Below, in pieces: positions 1-13,800 of a stretch of DNA of 64,000 nt. The DNA comes from Heliocidaris tuberculata (lineage: Eukaryota; Echinodermata; Echinoidea; Camarodonta; Echinometridae). Numbering within the stretch: the stretch's first letter is position 1; the number at the start of each line of letters is the position of its first letter. A program made the position numbers and the translations under genes. The stretch spans positions 4,003,986 through 4,067,985 of the forward strand of contig CM046850.1 of NCBI GenBank assembly GCA_025618425.1, read 5' to 3'. The notes under the pieces were generated by a model. It saw only the letters and a program-made list of their open reading frames with translations, ran no database searches and was not told the DNA's origin.

Positions 1-702
1 AACAGAAAAACTGCCAATTTGTACACGAAAATAGTGATTATATATTTTACACTGCATTGCCAATTTAGAAGGTTTAATGATTAGTTACAATTAAAGCATT
101 ACAGCATTAGAAGAAATATACTCAAAATTCTCAGTGATTTTTGTGTGTAATTCCTAGCATTCTGGGTCACAAGATAATGCAAAAATGCCACTATAAGGAG
201 ACACGGCACAGCTATGAGATATACAGTTTGCAAGTTTGGAACAAAATATCTTAAATCAATTCAATTCAATTCAATTTTATTCGTCCATCAATAATATCAA
301 GGAAATTTAGCATGGGATTTTTACATACAATATGATCGTGTATACATGTAAAAAAAGAACAAAAGATATAAATCACAAATAATTGCATACCAAATCAGTG
401 GAAAATTATACATAACATAACATGACTCCGACACTATAGCCGTATTGCACGACATAGTAAAAAAAATCCATAAATTTTCAACTGTACATGCATACAGTAT
501 CAGTGCATATAACTGGCAGAATCAGAGTGCACACATTTGCACAACTGTATCCTGAATTTTCAAGGTTATCGTATACTTGTATTGTATTGCGATTTTGTTA
601 AGGTTATCATTATTGTATTATTTCACGTTTGTTAAGCTTATCAATTATCAATTGGAGCATAGTTATGAGATGTCAAAAATAATTTCCATTTTTATGCAGT
701 GC

Positions 703-1126
703 TTAACCCTTTAGAGACAATTGAACTCATTTTGCAGTTTGGCTCAATAACTTTTGATTCAGTGCTCTAAAAAATATACCAGATGTACATGTATGAGCAG
801 AAAGAGCAAAAATTTCGGCACACAGCGCCCTTTTTGTTGCATGACCGTTTTCCATTTGATGCCAGGAATTTTAAAAAGGAGATTAAACTTTAAAAATCCA
901 TCAATTGGCAACACATTGAGAGGTTCAAAATCTTTGCCTTTCATCAAAATTGGCAATATTTTTTTCAACTTTGTGACAAAGTTGCTAACCATGTATGTTG
1001 TTTTCAAAGACATTTACAGTTTATTAGAACCATGTAGTATTTAGAGAAAAATATTATTGTTGCCAATTTGAAGAACAAAATGTGATCAACGTAGCCCTTA
1101 AAAAATTCCTGTCATGAAAGGGTTAA
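703..1126 (+). mobile_element. TTAA-ended MITE, family A copy 1
   Basis: TTAACCCTTT at the left end mirrors AAAGGGTTAA at the right end, and each end carries TTAA. The interior shares long blocks with five other copies (29409, 40556, 43558, 53255, 61255), such as the GGCTCAATAACTTTTGATTC region. It has no coding capacity. TTAA target sites and CCCTTT ends suggest mobilisation by a piggyBac-type transposase. Confidence 0.75.
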
Positions 1127-1639
1127 CTCGGTCTACAGCTGCTATTTTGGCTGAAAAAATGGCATCACTTACAATACAAGGGTAGGTCATACAACAGTTA
1201 TGAGGCCTCCCTTCACGTGTCGTAATCTATAAGAAAACAACAGTTAACCTGGATGAGGAATCGACAGGAGGCATTTCAGTCAATTTACACCCAATTCGCC
1301 CAATATTGTGTTTAAAATATGGCTTAATTGATGTTGAAAACACTTCTAAGTGACACTTTCCGAGAAATTTAAATGCTTCTCTCCATTCCCAATTAGTAAG
1401 AGTCATTGTTGCAGTAATCAACGATTTCCAAATAAGGAAGCCAACGTTGTGGGTGATAAATGAAACCGTGCACTTAGATTCTGAAAGTAAAAGCACATCT
1501 AGGTCTGTTTCTACCACAAACCAATTACAATGACATTGATTGAGGTAATTTATACCATGGACAGACAGAAAATATTTAGACTAGGTACTTTTCATGCAGG
1601 GTATATGAAGACTGTAGATATAGACCTTCATGTGAAGAT

Positions 1640-2045
1640 TGTGACTTAAAGATAAATTTGAGTGCTGGTCATGCAATTATATTTATGAAAGAAACTTTCT
1701 CAAAGCAACTGGTAAATGTTGATTATATCGACATATGAATTGGTGTTTACTGTGAGGTTTTTGAATCATCAAAATGATAAGAAATCGACCCACTCTCGCT
1801 GAGAAGCACATGCACTGCGCAGAAAAATGGGTATACAATGTATGGGTCTGCACGCACATATGGCATTAAATGGTCGGGCCGAACACTTCAGCTATTTCTT
1901 GTCATATTTCATATACGAGGGCACTTGAAGAGCAATCCTTTCCAGGGGACATTTCTACTGTGATGTTCTTCCAAACTGATCTAAGAGAAATGAGAAAGCT
2001 CACAAATCATTTTTCACATTTCCCAGAACTCATCTTTCGATTTTA
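1640..2045 (+). repeat. Dispersed repeat family B, copy 1
   Basis: It shares long blocks with the reverse-oriented copies at about 27670-28215 and 40040-40420, including the TTTTGAATCATCAAAATGAT region, CGGGCCGAACA and the AGCAATCCTTTCCAGGGGAC region. Borders are approximate. It is non-coding. Confidence 0.55.
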
Positions 2046-2069
2046 TGAAGAGATGATCTAGTGTGTATA

Positions 2070-2592
2070 TTAAAGGGAAATCCAACCTTAATAGCAAGTT
2101 GCATTGAAAGAAATAGGAAAAATCACTGTAATCACTGTACATATGGGAATTTCAAATTGGCTGAATAGGTAATGCCACTGTGATGTAGCTGTGGACAACT
2201 CCCCCATTCGCTCCAACACACAAAATGACTAAAATGTCACTTTTTTCAAAATGTATTACTCAGCAGGATCTTTTTCTTTCATGAGGACCTATAACAATAT
2301 GCTATCTCCAATATATTTTTAGTACTGCCCCGAGGGTAAAAGCGCCTCAAAGAAAACCTCAAATTAATTATATTTTTGTGTACGACAAATGGGAGAGTTG
2401 TCCACAAAAATGTCACAATCGACTCACCAAATTGCCAATTTGAGATTCGCATAGATGTAGTGATCTCATTTTTCAAACATCCGTAACTTTCTTAGTCCTT
2501 GTCCGATTTCTTTCAAACTTTCACCATCCTGTTTTTCTTATTTTTCTGCTTTCACACATATCATCTTATTACGAAGGTTGGATTGCCCTTCA
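2070..2592. mobile_element. TTAA-ended MITE, family C copy 1
   Basis: The left end TTAAAGGGAAATCCAACCTT mirrors the right end AAGGTTGGATTGCCCTT. Interior blocks (for example the AATTGCCAATTTGA region and the CTTTCAAACTTTCACC region) recur in the copy at 15792-16386. Confidence 0.6.
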
Positions 2593-3336
2593 AGAACACG
2601 AGAAATGAGTTTCCAACGAAATGAAAACTGCTTATACTGTCTTGCTGAAACTGCAAAAAATGCCTATTAATGACGTGGAGACCATCATGCATTGTATCAC
2701 TATGAACATGATGGACAATGAGAGTGGACAAAATAAATAACCCATCATTATACCCTTCACAATGGTTCTGGTAGACAAAAGAATATCCCTTCACTGCTAT
2801 TCAGTAAAAATATGTAGAACAGGTGTCACATGTATATTCACCTGTTCTACTTATTTTACAGAATAGCAGATCATGTTTGTCCATCATGTTCATAGTGTTT
2901 GTAACAATTTAGGACTTACTTTTATTTTCACAGTTAACATTTAGTTTGAATGTGGCCACATCAGAAGCATTTCTTAACAACTGCTGAAAGTGCATTCTGC
3001 TGTTTATGTATGCCTTGGGTGCTAGGCGGATATGTGCGCTTTACAAATAATAACAAGCATTATAGTACACTCTCCATAGTACAACTATATCACAGCGTTC
3101 ACAAACTTAATATTACTTAACATAACATTAAAAACATTAATACCAAATTCATAATGCACAACATAGAATAGAATTGATCTGTGTAGTTTGCTGATTTTTA
3201 TGAAAGAGAGGATATTGTTCCATTCTTTGGATGCAGTCACATTAAATATAAGATCGCCAGCCTTGCTACAGGTTTTGGGGATGGTCAGAAGAAATGGGTC
3301 CCTACAAATCTAAAATTATCATTATTATCATCATTG

Positions 3337-3367
<31 letters not shown>

Positions 3368-4929
3368 TAACATTATACAAGGGTACAGGGAAGAATTTAT
3401 AACAATTTTTTTTTTGTCCTGACACTTATCTCCAGACAAGCCATACACACTTATAAACAAAATATTCCTATTTCGAAAGAATACATAAACCATCATCTCT
3501 TATTTCTTCTACCCTTGAAACAGAAATACAGAGATGATGCCTCTTTTATGTCCATTTCCTCTTGTCAGTTTCACTTCCTTGTCATGTGACATTGGTACAA
3601 CTGTTCATGATATCTGTCTGTTTGTCTCTATCTATAACACTGTTTTAAGCCTATAAATGTGTCACCTCATGTTTGTTGTACTAACTAACAGCAGCAATGC
3701 CCCCCCCCCCCTCCCCACGATAGATACATGTACACATACTGATATCACTAAATCTCTATATCTATGATACCTGTCAGCCTGTATTTTTAACAATGTTTGA
3801 ACTCTACAAATGTGTCACCTTATACATGTTTTTAATAAATGAGAGTCTCACAACCACAGGAAAAAATACATTAAATTGTAGACAGAAAGGCGCACATTTC
3901 CCATTCACAACCCAGGTGTGGTTAACTGGTTGGAAGAATTTCCTCGGATAATTAGGCTCTACACAAACAGGAGCCTGGGACACATGGGGGCCCACAATCA
4001 AAGTCTGAATCCCAATATTTCTAAATTTCAGCATGGGGCACATGGGGGCCCACAACCAAAGTCTGAATCAACAAATTTCTAAATTTTAGCATGGGGCTCA
4101 TGTACACAGACCCTAAAATTTCAATCCAGACCAAATTTAGTGTTTTGAGCGCCACTTCAATGTTTTCAACGCCTTTCATGGCAGCTTAGCCAAAGTCGGG
4201 GTAATAGTACAACTCTAAAGATTGAATAAGCATCCCTTGGGATGGGTTTAAGTGCATAATAATGTAAATGTAGCCACTATCAAAATCATCATCATCAAAA
4301 CATGAGGAACTAGACATCAATCTCCTTGACATATTTTTAGATTTTGAAGCACCAAGTATCGGATATCGATCAACAGTGATTGCAATGTGCTGCATTATTC
4401 ACATGCTGTATGATTTGTGATAACCTGACTGCTTGGATAATCATTGATTAGATTTATTCATTCACTGGATAATGCATGGTGAATGTGTACACTGAAACCA
4501 TAAATATGTAATTGGACATTATTTCTTCTTTCTCAAAATGCTGGAGTTGATACACACATAAATTTTTCTCTCATACATAAGGAGCACATACAGGAAGGGG
4601 AGGAACTAACAAAATAGAAACAAGCATTCCGCATAATGGCAGATCTCTGACACGTAGTTAAAACTAGAATCACGTAGTATACCCTATAGAAAGAAAAATT
4701 ATGACTGCAATAAGTTTACGTATAGCGTGCTAAAGATAAATAAATTACCACTGTTCTACATATCAGCACTAATCAATCACGTTAGTATGAAGTACTTAAA
4801 ATCAACCAAAGCATAATGTGGTCACACTATAGTTTCAGTTTGACTATAGATCAATTGACTGAATTAAGACAGTAATTACTGTTAAATGCAGCTCCAACAC
4901 AATACAGATCTTTTGACATTTACAAATCA
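2593..4929. other. Non-coding stretch without recognised gene
   Basis: AT-rich sequence holding the ATC microsatellite, a C-run near 3700 and a duplicated segment with ATGGGGCACATGGGGGCCCA-like wording (about 3980-4110). No TBC exon was recognised on the minus strand. Confidence 0.5.
3309..3369. repeat. ATC trinucleotide microsatellite
   Basis: A run of TCA repeats with a few interruptions. It gives a spurious poly-Met minus-strand reading frame. Confidence 0.8.
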
Positions 4930-5076
4930 GGGGCCCGTTGCACAAAACTTGCGTTTGAACGCAACTCAGGAAAATCAAACGCAACTTTATTTTCAACCAA
5001 TCAGAAGTGCGCATGAAGGACTTGCCTTTGATTTTTAGGAGTTGCAATTAAACGCAAGTTTTGGGCAACGGGCCCC
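4930..5076. mobile_element. Fold-back element with GGGGCCCGTTG ends
   Basis: The left end GGGGCCCGTTGCACAAAACT pairs with the right end ending CAACGGGCCCC, and the arms also share CTTGCGTTTGAACGC-like sequence. It is a short non-autonomous fold-back repeat. Confidence 0.65.
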
Positions 5077-5149
5077 AGATATATCTACATGCAGCTACTG
5101 TTATAGAAGATAAGGCCATTGGGATCAGGCTGGTGTTTGTAATTTTTCA

Positions 5150-5354
5150 AACGATTGGTTTCGTGACATTTTGTGAACTTTGTTCAAATTCTGCTCACTT
5201 GGCTCCTTCACAACCTTTGTTTAGAAGATTTAATAGGTCTTTAAACATTTATGATATTAACAAATTACAAATCGCGTCATTGATGAAATGCTTTTTCTCA
5301 AACACCCTGCCTCCCAATCTGATGCAATTATTTACAATTCATTTAAATGTATAA
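5150..5354 (+). pseudogene. Non-LTR retrotransposon ORF2 C-terminal relic
   Basis: The open frame reads HLAPSQPLFRRFNRSLNIYD, INKLQIASLMKCFFSNTLPP and NLMQLFTIHLN. This is the pattern found after the reverse-transcriptase domain of CR1/L2-like elements (APLF-x-x-L-x-IL-x-x-x-DI-x-KLQ...N-x-LP...F). About 300 bp of possible 3'UTR follows, ending in a GATTTCAATTTCAAT tail near 5672. The 5' side is cut by the fold-back element at 4930-5076. Confidence 0.55.
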
Positions 5355-5689
5355 GAATCTTCTCTCTCTTTATAATGCATAATCTACTTAATATTTCGTC
5401 TATCATACTGAATTGCAATTCAATAAACTTTACTTTTGAATTGATACCTGTATCTTATTAGTGTGCCTGGTGCATCCAACTGTCAAGCCTTATTGGCTTT
5501 TACGTTTGCACCATTTTCCACTGAACTATTATGCCGATGGTTATAATTTTTTGTTGTTGTTTACATTTTCCTTGTAACCATTTTAATCTATACCTTTATG
5601 ATTTTCCATCTTTTTATCTTAAATATATTTGATGTGATGATGATGGAAATAAATGATTTCAATTTCAATATTTAAAAGCTGATTTATTT

Positions 5690-7180
5690 TATTCATTCAT
5701 TTTATTTCAACAATATTCAAAGATAGTCTGGCAAAAGATCATGTGTGCAATGCACTACAGTTCACCAACACCAGACTCTGTGGATTTCCCATATCTATGT
5801 GTACACATCTCACATGCAGCAAACACTGCTGGCACACCTTCCCACTCAGAACAGCTCTGATCATGACCTACTGGAGTTTATTTCAAACATGCCATTTGCA
5901 AACTAGTCTGGACACATGTTGCTCCTATACAGCCAAAAGTGAACCTACAAAAGTTCTTTCCATTTAAGCTTCTTGTTGTTTTGTAAGTAGTCAAAGAACA
6001 TTTACAGCTATGTTGCCCCTTGGGCAACCTTGAGCAATTTGCATAATTTGCATATTAACATCCAGTGTGTTATTCATCTTATGCAGCATAACCTGTGACA
6101 CAATGAAGAGGATATGTACCAGGGAATCGTATTGTATCGCAGGTTTCATTGTACAAGATTAACAACACTGTTAGCATTGGGTGCAGTGCAGCGTGCACGT
6201 TGTGCATAAGTTGTCTTGGGTTGTTTAACATTGCCTGTATGTGATGCCTTTGATTTGTGCAAATTATGTAAAATGTTTTTGGGGGGCAACAAAGCTGAAA
6301 TGGTTTGGAGACAACATGTGATCACAAATCAACAACAAAAAATTAACAGACAGAACTTTTCTAGGTTAAAAAAAAGTCAAGTTGGATAAACCGAAACAGA
6401 AGGACTGAGGATTTATTATACACTCGTTTTCAAGAAAAATTGACAGATGATACATGTTTCATTTCCCCAATAGAAACTCATGCAAAACTATCCTCACATG
6501 TAACAAGAAACCACTTATAACTTTCATTAGTATTTTAACCAACAAATTTCTCTATATCCTCACATTGTCCACTTCAGGATAAGCATTTATTTGTTTGGTT
6601 TTTCTTCATACTTTATTGTGCTCACATTTTCCACTTCATGATAAGCATCTATTCGTTTGTTTTTTCTTCATACTTTATTTTGCTCATTAGAGAAACACAG
6701 GAGAAGAAAAAAACAATACACTATAGGACATAAGCTCTGATATGAGTGCAAAGAAGGGGTAGGCATTGAGGAATTAACATTACCTAAAGACTTAATCAAG
6801 GACTGTCACAGTAAACCAAATGATTGTTAATGACTACATTGCAACTCAGTCATCATGTCATTAATAACTAGATTATCTGCAATACTTGGCCACTCTTGCT
6901 TTCCCTCAAGAATAGATTGGTGCTCATGTCAGGAAAGGATTTGACTTTCTTTGGTTTTTATCTCACACATGTATAACATAGTAAATAGAATGGCTTAACA
7001 TAGTATACAGTAAATAAAGCCAAATATTTACTGCACACTCATTTGAAAAGTATGGACAAATCTTGGAAAATATAGATACCATTACCTAAAAATCTCTAAA
7101 TATATTATTATCAGATCATCAATATAGAACATATTGGCATCTAAAGTTGGCTATTGTACCCAAGTGTACATTGGTGATAA
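5690..7180. other. Non-coding stretch without recognised gene
   Basis: AT-rich intron-like sequence. A direct repeat of about 75 bp (around 6565-6690, with CTTCATGATAAGCAT and TTTCTTCATACTTTATTTTG-like wording) is visible. Nothing else is supported. Confidence 0.45.
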
Positions 7181-7186
7181 TTTTTT

Positions 7187-7503
7187 CTGTGATTGTGATT
7201 GTGATCGCGATCGTTATCATGACTGTGATCATGAATGTGATAGCGACTGTGATCGTAAATGTGATCCTGATTGTAATCATGACATAAATGTGATCGCGAT
7301 CATGATCATGATTGGGATTGTAATTGGGATCATGATTAAGATAGTGATCCTGATTGTAATCAGGATTGTGATTGCCACTATGATCATGATCATGATCTTG
7401 ATCATGATTCTGATAGTGATTATAATGGCTGTGATAGCCATCCTGATAGTGATTGTGATAGTGATCCTGACCGCGATTGTAATTGTGATTGTGATCGTGA
7501 TTG
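7187..7503. repeat. GTGATC/GATTGT hexanucleotide-type tandem repeat
   Basis: Degenerate units such as GTGATC, ATGATC and GATTGT run for about 320 bp, ending 19 bp before the donor of exon 7838-7528. It yields a low-complexity open frame (IVIVIMI-type) that is not a gene. Confidence 0.8.
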
Positions 7504-7527
7504 TTGTAAACAGTTTAATGAACCTAC

Positions 7528-7838
7528 CGCAAACCTTGCAGCCAGCTTCTCAAAGCTGATCCTGAAGGATTCATGCTCCACCCAGGACACCTCCAAGTAC
7601 TTGTAGCGGGTGCTTCCCAGTAGCGCTGAGAGACAGTCAAAGGTCTCTTCAGGACTCATGTAATGCAGGAGCATGCCTGCCAAAGGTGCCAGGAGAGGAC
7701 AGTAGAGGATGTCCGGTCTAGTGTCGGCCACAACGCAGAGGAGACGGTTGAGGCAGGCTTGACCCTCTGACTTGAGGGCATAGGAAGCGACGGGATGGTC
7801 AGGGTCCACAAAGCTGGGTAAGGTGATGGTGGAAGGAT
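7528..7838 (-). CDS. TBC1D24: TBC1D24-like exon: TBC domain core
   Basis: The acceptor is TTTTTCTCTCAG at 7839-7840 and the donor is GCG|GTAGGT at 7527-7522. It is 311 nt long, from phase 1 to phase 0. It encodes DPSTITLPSFVD, SEGQACLNRLLCVVADTRPD, ILYCPLLAPLAGMLLHY, and ends SFRISFEKLAARFA. This is the most family-specific stretch. From memory human TBC1D24 has LPLPEFVD, ILLCIANQFPDISFCPAL, LLLHYSIDE and CMTFGDLVNKY at matching spacing. The next exon was not found in 1-7527, so a large intron probably carries the gene off the left edge. Confidence 0.87.
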
Positions 7839-10800
7839 CTGAGAGAAAAAGAGAACAATACAATGTGCAAAAAAAGTCATATTAAACTAGCACATCAATG
7901 ATGTGGTGCTCATCCGGCATGCAGCAAAGAAATTGATGCAATTTGTACTTTGAACACAGTAGACATTGTAATGAATCGATGAAATGTACATGTATTGGTT
8001 ACATGCATGTACAGATGATGAAGTGCCTATTGCAGATCTGGCTAAATGTGGTTTTGGAAGGAGACAGTGACATGTAGATATGAATGAAAGTCTGGAAATT
8101 GACAACTCAAGTTGCACGACTTCAGTTAAAAGATTTTGGGGAATGTAAATTTTAATAGTTTTACTGTGTGACAGAGAAATTTGAAATAAAGCATAAAGTT
8201 AGTCAAGGTGAGGTATCTCTACCAACTGTGAAATCTTTATTGAGAGAGATTTGAAGGTTAAGATTTGTAATAAAAGAGAAAAGCACTGAATGACATAAGT
8301 TATGCATTGGTGTAAAAAAAGAATTTTAAGGTTGGGACATTTAAAGGGGGTACCCAATGCTGAAACAATGTTAGTTCATTTAAAAGATCATGATTTTATT
8401 AGCAGAAAATCATCTGCCTTAAGTTTTTTTAAAATTCGTGTTGCCAGAAAAATCCCCGAAATATGGTAAGACTTCAGGATATTTTGGCCCCTCAGCTGTG
8501 TCCCAATTTCAGCTAGGTAACCACAATGACGTAAAAGTGGTTACCCAGGTTCGCGTATTGCAGATGTGTTGCGCGCTAGACTGTACAAAATGCATTACAC
8601 CTTGCGCGCATTTTGCTATAATTGCGCGACAAGGTAACCACTTTGACGTCATTGTGGTTACCTAGCTGAAATTGGGACACAGCTGAGGGGCCAAAATATC
8701 CTGAAATCTTACCATATTTCGGGGATTTTCTGGCAACACGAATTTAAAAAAAAAATTAAGGCAGATGATTTTCTTCTAATAAAATCATGATCTTTTAAAT
8801 GAACTAACATTGTTTCAGCATTGGGTACCCCCTTTAAGGGTGGCTTCAGTGCATTGTCCCTCACTGTTTCAAGTCTTTATTAGCTCATAACCCGCTATTG
8901 TTGACCACTGTCACTTCTGGGTTCTCGGTTCTGTCGATGATGTCGACAGAAATCATGTAGAAAGGTATAGCCTTTGAAATAATCCAGCAGCCATGGGTTT
9001 CATAATGGACAGGGCAAAGAGTTAAAATAAATTTTGTATAAATTACCATAAATAATTTTCTAGATAAAATTTCAAAATTCCGGGTAGAAGTTCAATGAAC
9101 CTCATGAAAGTCTTCCTCAATAAATGAGGAAGAAGAAGCAAGTTTTGTGATTTTGTAATAAATTTTGCATAAATTAGCATAAATAATTTTTTAGACAAAA
9201 TTTCAAAATTCCATGAAGAAGTTCAATGAACTTCATGAAAGTCTTTTAGATGGAAGAAAAAGAATCAAAATCAGTCAATAAATGAGGAAGAAGAAGCAAT
9301 TTTTGTAATGTTTTAATAAATTTTGCATAAATTTGCATAAATAATTAGCATAAATTATTTTCTAGACAAAATTTTAAAATTCCGAGTAGAAGTTTAATAA
9401 ACCTCATGAAAGTCTTTCAAATGGAACAAAAAAAAAATCGAAATCGGTCAATAAATGAGGAAGAAGAAGCCATTTTTGTGATCTTTTTAATAAATTTCGC
9501 ATAAATTAGCATAAATAATTTTCTAGACAAAATTTCAAATTTCCGAGTAGAAGTTCAATGAACCTCATGAAAGTCTTTCAGATGGAAAAAAAAATCGAAA
9601 TCGGTCAATAAATGAGGAAGAAGCAATTTTTGTGATTTTTGAATAAATATCGCATAAATTAGCATAATTAATTTTGTAGACAAAATTTCAAAATTCTGTG
9701 TAGAAGTTCAATGAACCTCATGAAAGTCTTTCAGATGGAACAAAAAAATCGAAATCGGTCAATAAATGAGGAAGGAGAAGCAATTTTTGTGATTTTTGAG
9801 AAATGCGCATAAATTAGCATATTTAATGAGTTTCAAAATTCTGTGTAGAAGTTTCGAATCCCCCACCTAGTGCTATCATATAAAGCAAACGGAATTAAAA
9901 TCGGGTAAGAAATGGCGAAGAAGAAGCATTTTGAAATTGTGGACGGACGACAGACGGACGACGGACGACGGACGCCTCGCCACGGCATAAGCTCATCTGG
10001 CCCATTCGGGCCGGATGAGCTAAAAAGTAAGTTATGATAAATTTAAACGTGAGGTTAATCCATGAGTACTCTAACTAGAGTGATTCATTTACAAAACAAA
10101 CACAAATCTGAGAGAATGAAGAGAACAATAAACATGATAATCAACTGTAGAGGTATAGTTGTTGAATGGTCAAAACATTTGCCAGAAGATGGAAAGGTTG
10201 TTGGTTCATGTCTCTACATAACTCTAATTTCCATTGGCAGCATATTAATCTACTACATGTGCATGCCTGCCACTTTGCCACATGCAGAAAATGGATACCT
10301 GACATGAGGGAATTTTTGAATGCTCCAAGCATTTAAAACAAAATCAGTAGCAACTCTAAAACCAGAGTAATATTGGAGCCCCCTGAGCACCTTGTATGGT
10401 GGATATAAGCATTATATAAGATGCCGATTTTATTATGCTGGTAGGGAATTCATTTACAGAGGGTGGTTTATGAGTACTTGCCAGTTAATGGTTTATCCTA
10501 CAAGGACAAGTACACAAGTACACTTATGCTGTCCAGGAGGACCTTCTTGTTCATTGTTCATTTTTCCACAACTGCGAAATCTAGTCAATGACAATGACAT
10601 AGGTGTCATTTGTAAAATAAGTTTGTATCGTAAAATCCTTCCATACCTATCACACTATTGGAACTTTTGAGCCAGTAAGTTTTTTTTCTTAAACAAGATT
10701 TAAATTCATATTTCAAAAAATAAATTTGCAACTCCATAACCCATCAATAGATGTGTTTTCCCATAAACTACCTCACTAGAATTAGTTAGAATAGGGCTGA

Positions 10801-13800
10801 AAACAGGATGTTTAAGGTCAAAGTAGCTCTAAAATTTCCACTAAACTATCATTTGATTTGATTTGACTGATTTGATTTGATTTATTGATTTATTACCACC
10901 AACAACATTTAAGTACAATACATTTTTTTTTATACAATGATGTTTACATATAAAGGAAGAAAGGCATTGGTTGGTAAAAGGGGCCAGATAATAGCACATG
11001 TGCTAGTCGAGCCTGACCCACAACAGAAAAAAAAAAGCACCAAGTATTTTGGTAAAGTTCAATTACTACCAAAATTAAAAATAATAATAGTTAACAATGA
11101 AGTACAAAAAGCAGAAAGTAATGATGTTAAATACATTTCTTGTATATATACAGACTATTTGCACGAACGTTTTCATTTATAATTTACTTAGCAAGTGTGT
11201 CGTAACAGAATTCCGAAACCTACTTCTAGACCTGGTTAATCTGATTTATTTAACTCAATTCCAATGTGCACAACATCAACATAAAGTTAATACGACTTTT
11301 CAAGCATGATACCGAGTCCACAGATCAACTAAACACACAGAAATATCACTAAAACCATTCTATTTGAATAGCGAAGAGTTGTTTATCTTTCCCAGGCCAG
11401 CACAATCCGGAGCAGGGTTCGTGTCCTGCATCGTGGCTTGACATGTCAGACAATTTCATTTCCTACATCATCATCTCCAATAACCATTAGCAAGGAAAAT
11501 AGATTAAGATGATATGGACCAAACAACATGTTTGTGTTACCTGAATCTTACTGCCAAAAGTCCCAGATAGAAAAACAGTCCTTCACAATTGTTTCTCATC
11601 TTTTCTTTGTAGTTCTATATATCTAAATAATTTTGGAGGGTCTTCAATTACTCTGCAAAAGGGGTTTGTCACAGTTAACTATTAATTCACTTTTGCTGGT
11701 GAACTTAAATTTGTTCCATGCAGGCTTTACTTTTGTCCCAGTTTTGTGGGTTTCATGCAGCACTTTGGACGCAAAAAAATATTGTCAGAATTGTGTAGGT
11801 TACAACATCGTGCTATGAAATAGGTCTACCATCCCTCTACAACAAAACAAAACAAATAAAGCCACTCATACACATAATTCCAGATTCTGTATTGACTTTT
11901 CCTGATGTCTGCAATAATACTTTATTTTTCTATTTGCTAAACCTTCCCAAGGAAAATTAAATATTTTGTCACTGCTCTTTTGACACAGAATGCAGAAGCA
12001 GAGACAAGAAGTACATGGTTTAGAAGAATAGGAGCTACACCTCCACACACACCCTCAAAAGAAGAAAAGAAACAAACACAAAATGCGGTTTACAGGGAGA
12101 GATACTCTTCATGTATGTGACAAATACTTTTTTTTCCCATTTGTTATTGCTTCCCGAGGAATGAGTGAAATGAAAAGTCACAGAGGTGAAATATTGACTT
12201 CTTCTGTCCATCCATTGCAGGAAGTAAATAGTCTCTCATATATTCACTTGATATCTGACTCAGCAGTCCACAGGATAACCAATGACGCAAAATATGTCTG
12301 GTGCATCTAGCTGGTTCAAACCAGTATATATGTAGCTCATTTTAAAGCGAATATTGATCTCTGCTAATAGAAATTTTATTTAAAGTGAAAATGGTTTAAT
12401 CAATTCTGTTGATTTTTTTTTTTTTTTTTTTTTGACTGGCAAAATATAAACATAATAAAGAAAACTTGCCAGAATCCACATTCACCTGCAGGCTCAGTTC
12501 ACATTTGAAAAAAGCAAGTATAAGACCATGTCGTTATATTCACTTAGACATATCTAATTGCTCAATTTCCTTTTCTTTTGTTCATCACTTAGCTGTTATA
12601 CATTTTCTACCAAAATTATTTGGCAGACATCATATCATTTTAATCCTGAACATTCAATGTAACTTTCATTTGACTTCATGAGATTTTTTTTCCCAAAACT
12701 GAATATTACCTTTAATGAGAGCATATTTTGGGAGGTTGCTTTCGGGATAAGCAGGACTTGGTATTCCTGTTCAGCAATTCTAATATTCTATCCAGGACAA
12801 CCAATTAAAACTGTGTTTCAAGGGAATTTATTGAGAATTTGGCAGGTAGTGCATCTGAAGTTTATAAAATCTATTTTAAAAGGAAATACAACATGCAGGA
12901 GTCTGCACTATCTGGGGCAAGACTAATTTGTACATGAGCCTTGTACTTAAACCATTCCCAGACTCTGAAGTTGTATGTGATTTGAGACTAGGCCTCTCCA
13001 AATATGAAACAGTTACGTGGAGTAGGTGAATGTCCTGACCACATTTCATGACCTCTGCCTCTAACTGGGCCATACATAGTCTAGGTTTCTATACTGAAAA
13101 ATGAATACCGGTATTAGCACCTGCTACAGTACACTTTCGGTATGTGTACAGTGCTCTGACAGATATTTTTATACCCAATTTTTATTTTAAAATGTGATGT
13201 CTTCCAATAAGACATGACATCAAGCATACGACTTAGTTGATGGAATGCATATTTTCTTTTTTTCTCTTCTGGGGTACAAATTTTGACATTCCCCAAATTA
13301 AGTAACTAGGTATAAACTTTTTAAAATACTCAATTCCTGGACAGGATTTTCTTTAGGCAATAAACATCTTCCAATCAAATATCAAAGCACAAAAAAATAG
13401 CAGTGTTACTTTCAAAACTAATGATTATCAATCAAAGATGATATTCTTGATACTTTGGACAATTTTTCATGTATTCAAGCAATGTAAACAAACATTTTTT
13501 TCCCCTCAAACTGATGACCATGAGTAAATATTTATATAATATTGACTGGCCTCTAGGACTAGGGGGATATCAGAATATATTGCCCGTAACAGAATCATAT
13601 TGCCCCGAGTCGAAGACGAGGGCAATATGCTTCTTTCAAGGGAAATACTTCCGATATTCACCGAAAGTAGAGCCAGTCAATATTATCATTATTACCTATA
13701 TCATGTGTATGCCTATTTTGTAGCAATTACAAACACGTCTGTTTGCTTGTTAGTCCCTCTGATTTCAGGTTATTCATACAGGTATGTAATCTTGGCCAAG

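Noticed and set aside
1..7500. Further TBC1D24-like exons to the left
   Set aside because: Minus-strand frames here show no TBC or TLDc motifs; most translate repeats.
7134..7559. 141-codon plus-strand open frame
   Set aside because: Low-complexity translation of the GTGATC repeat running into the antisense of a TBC exon.
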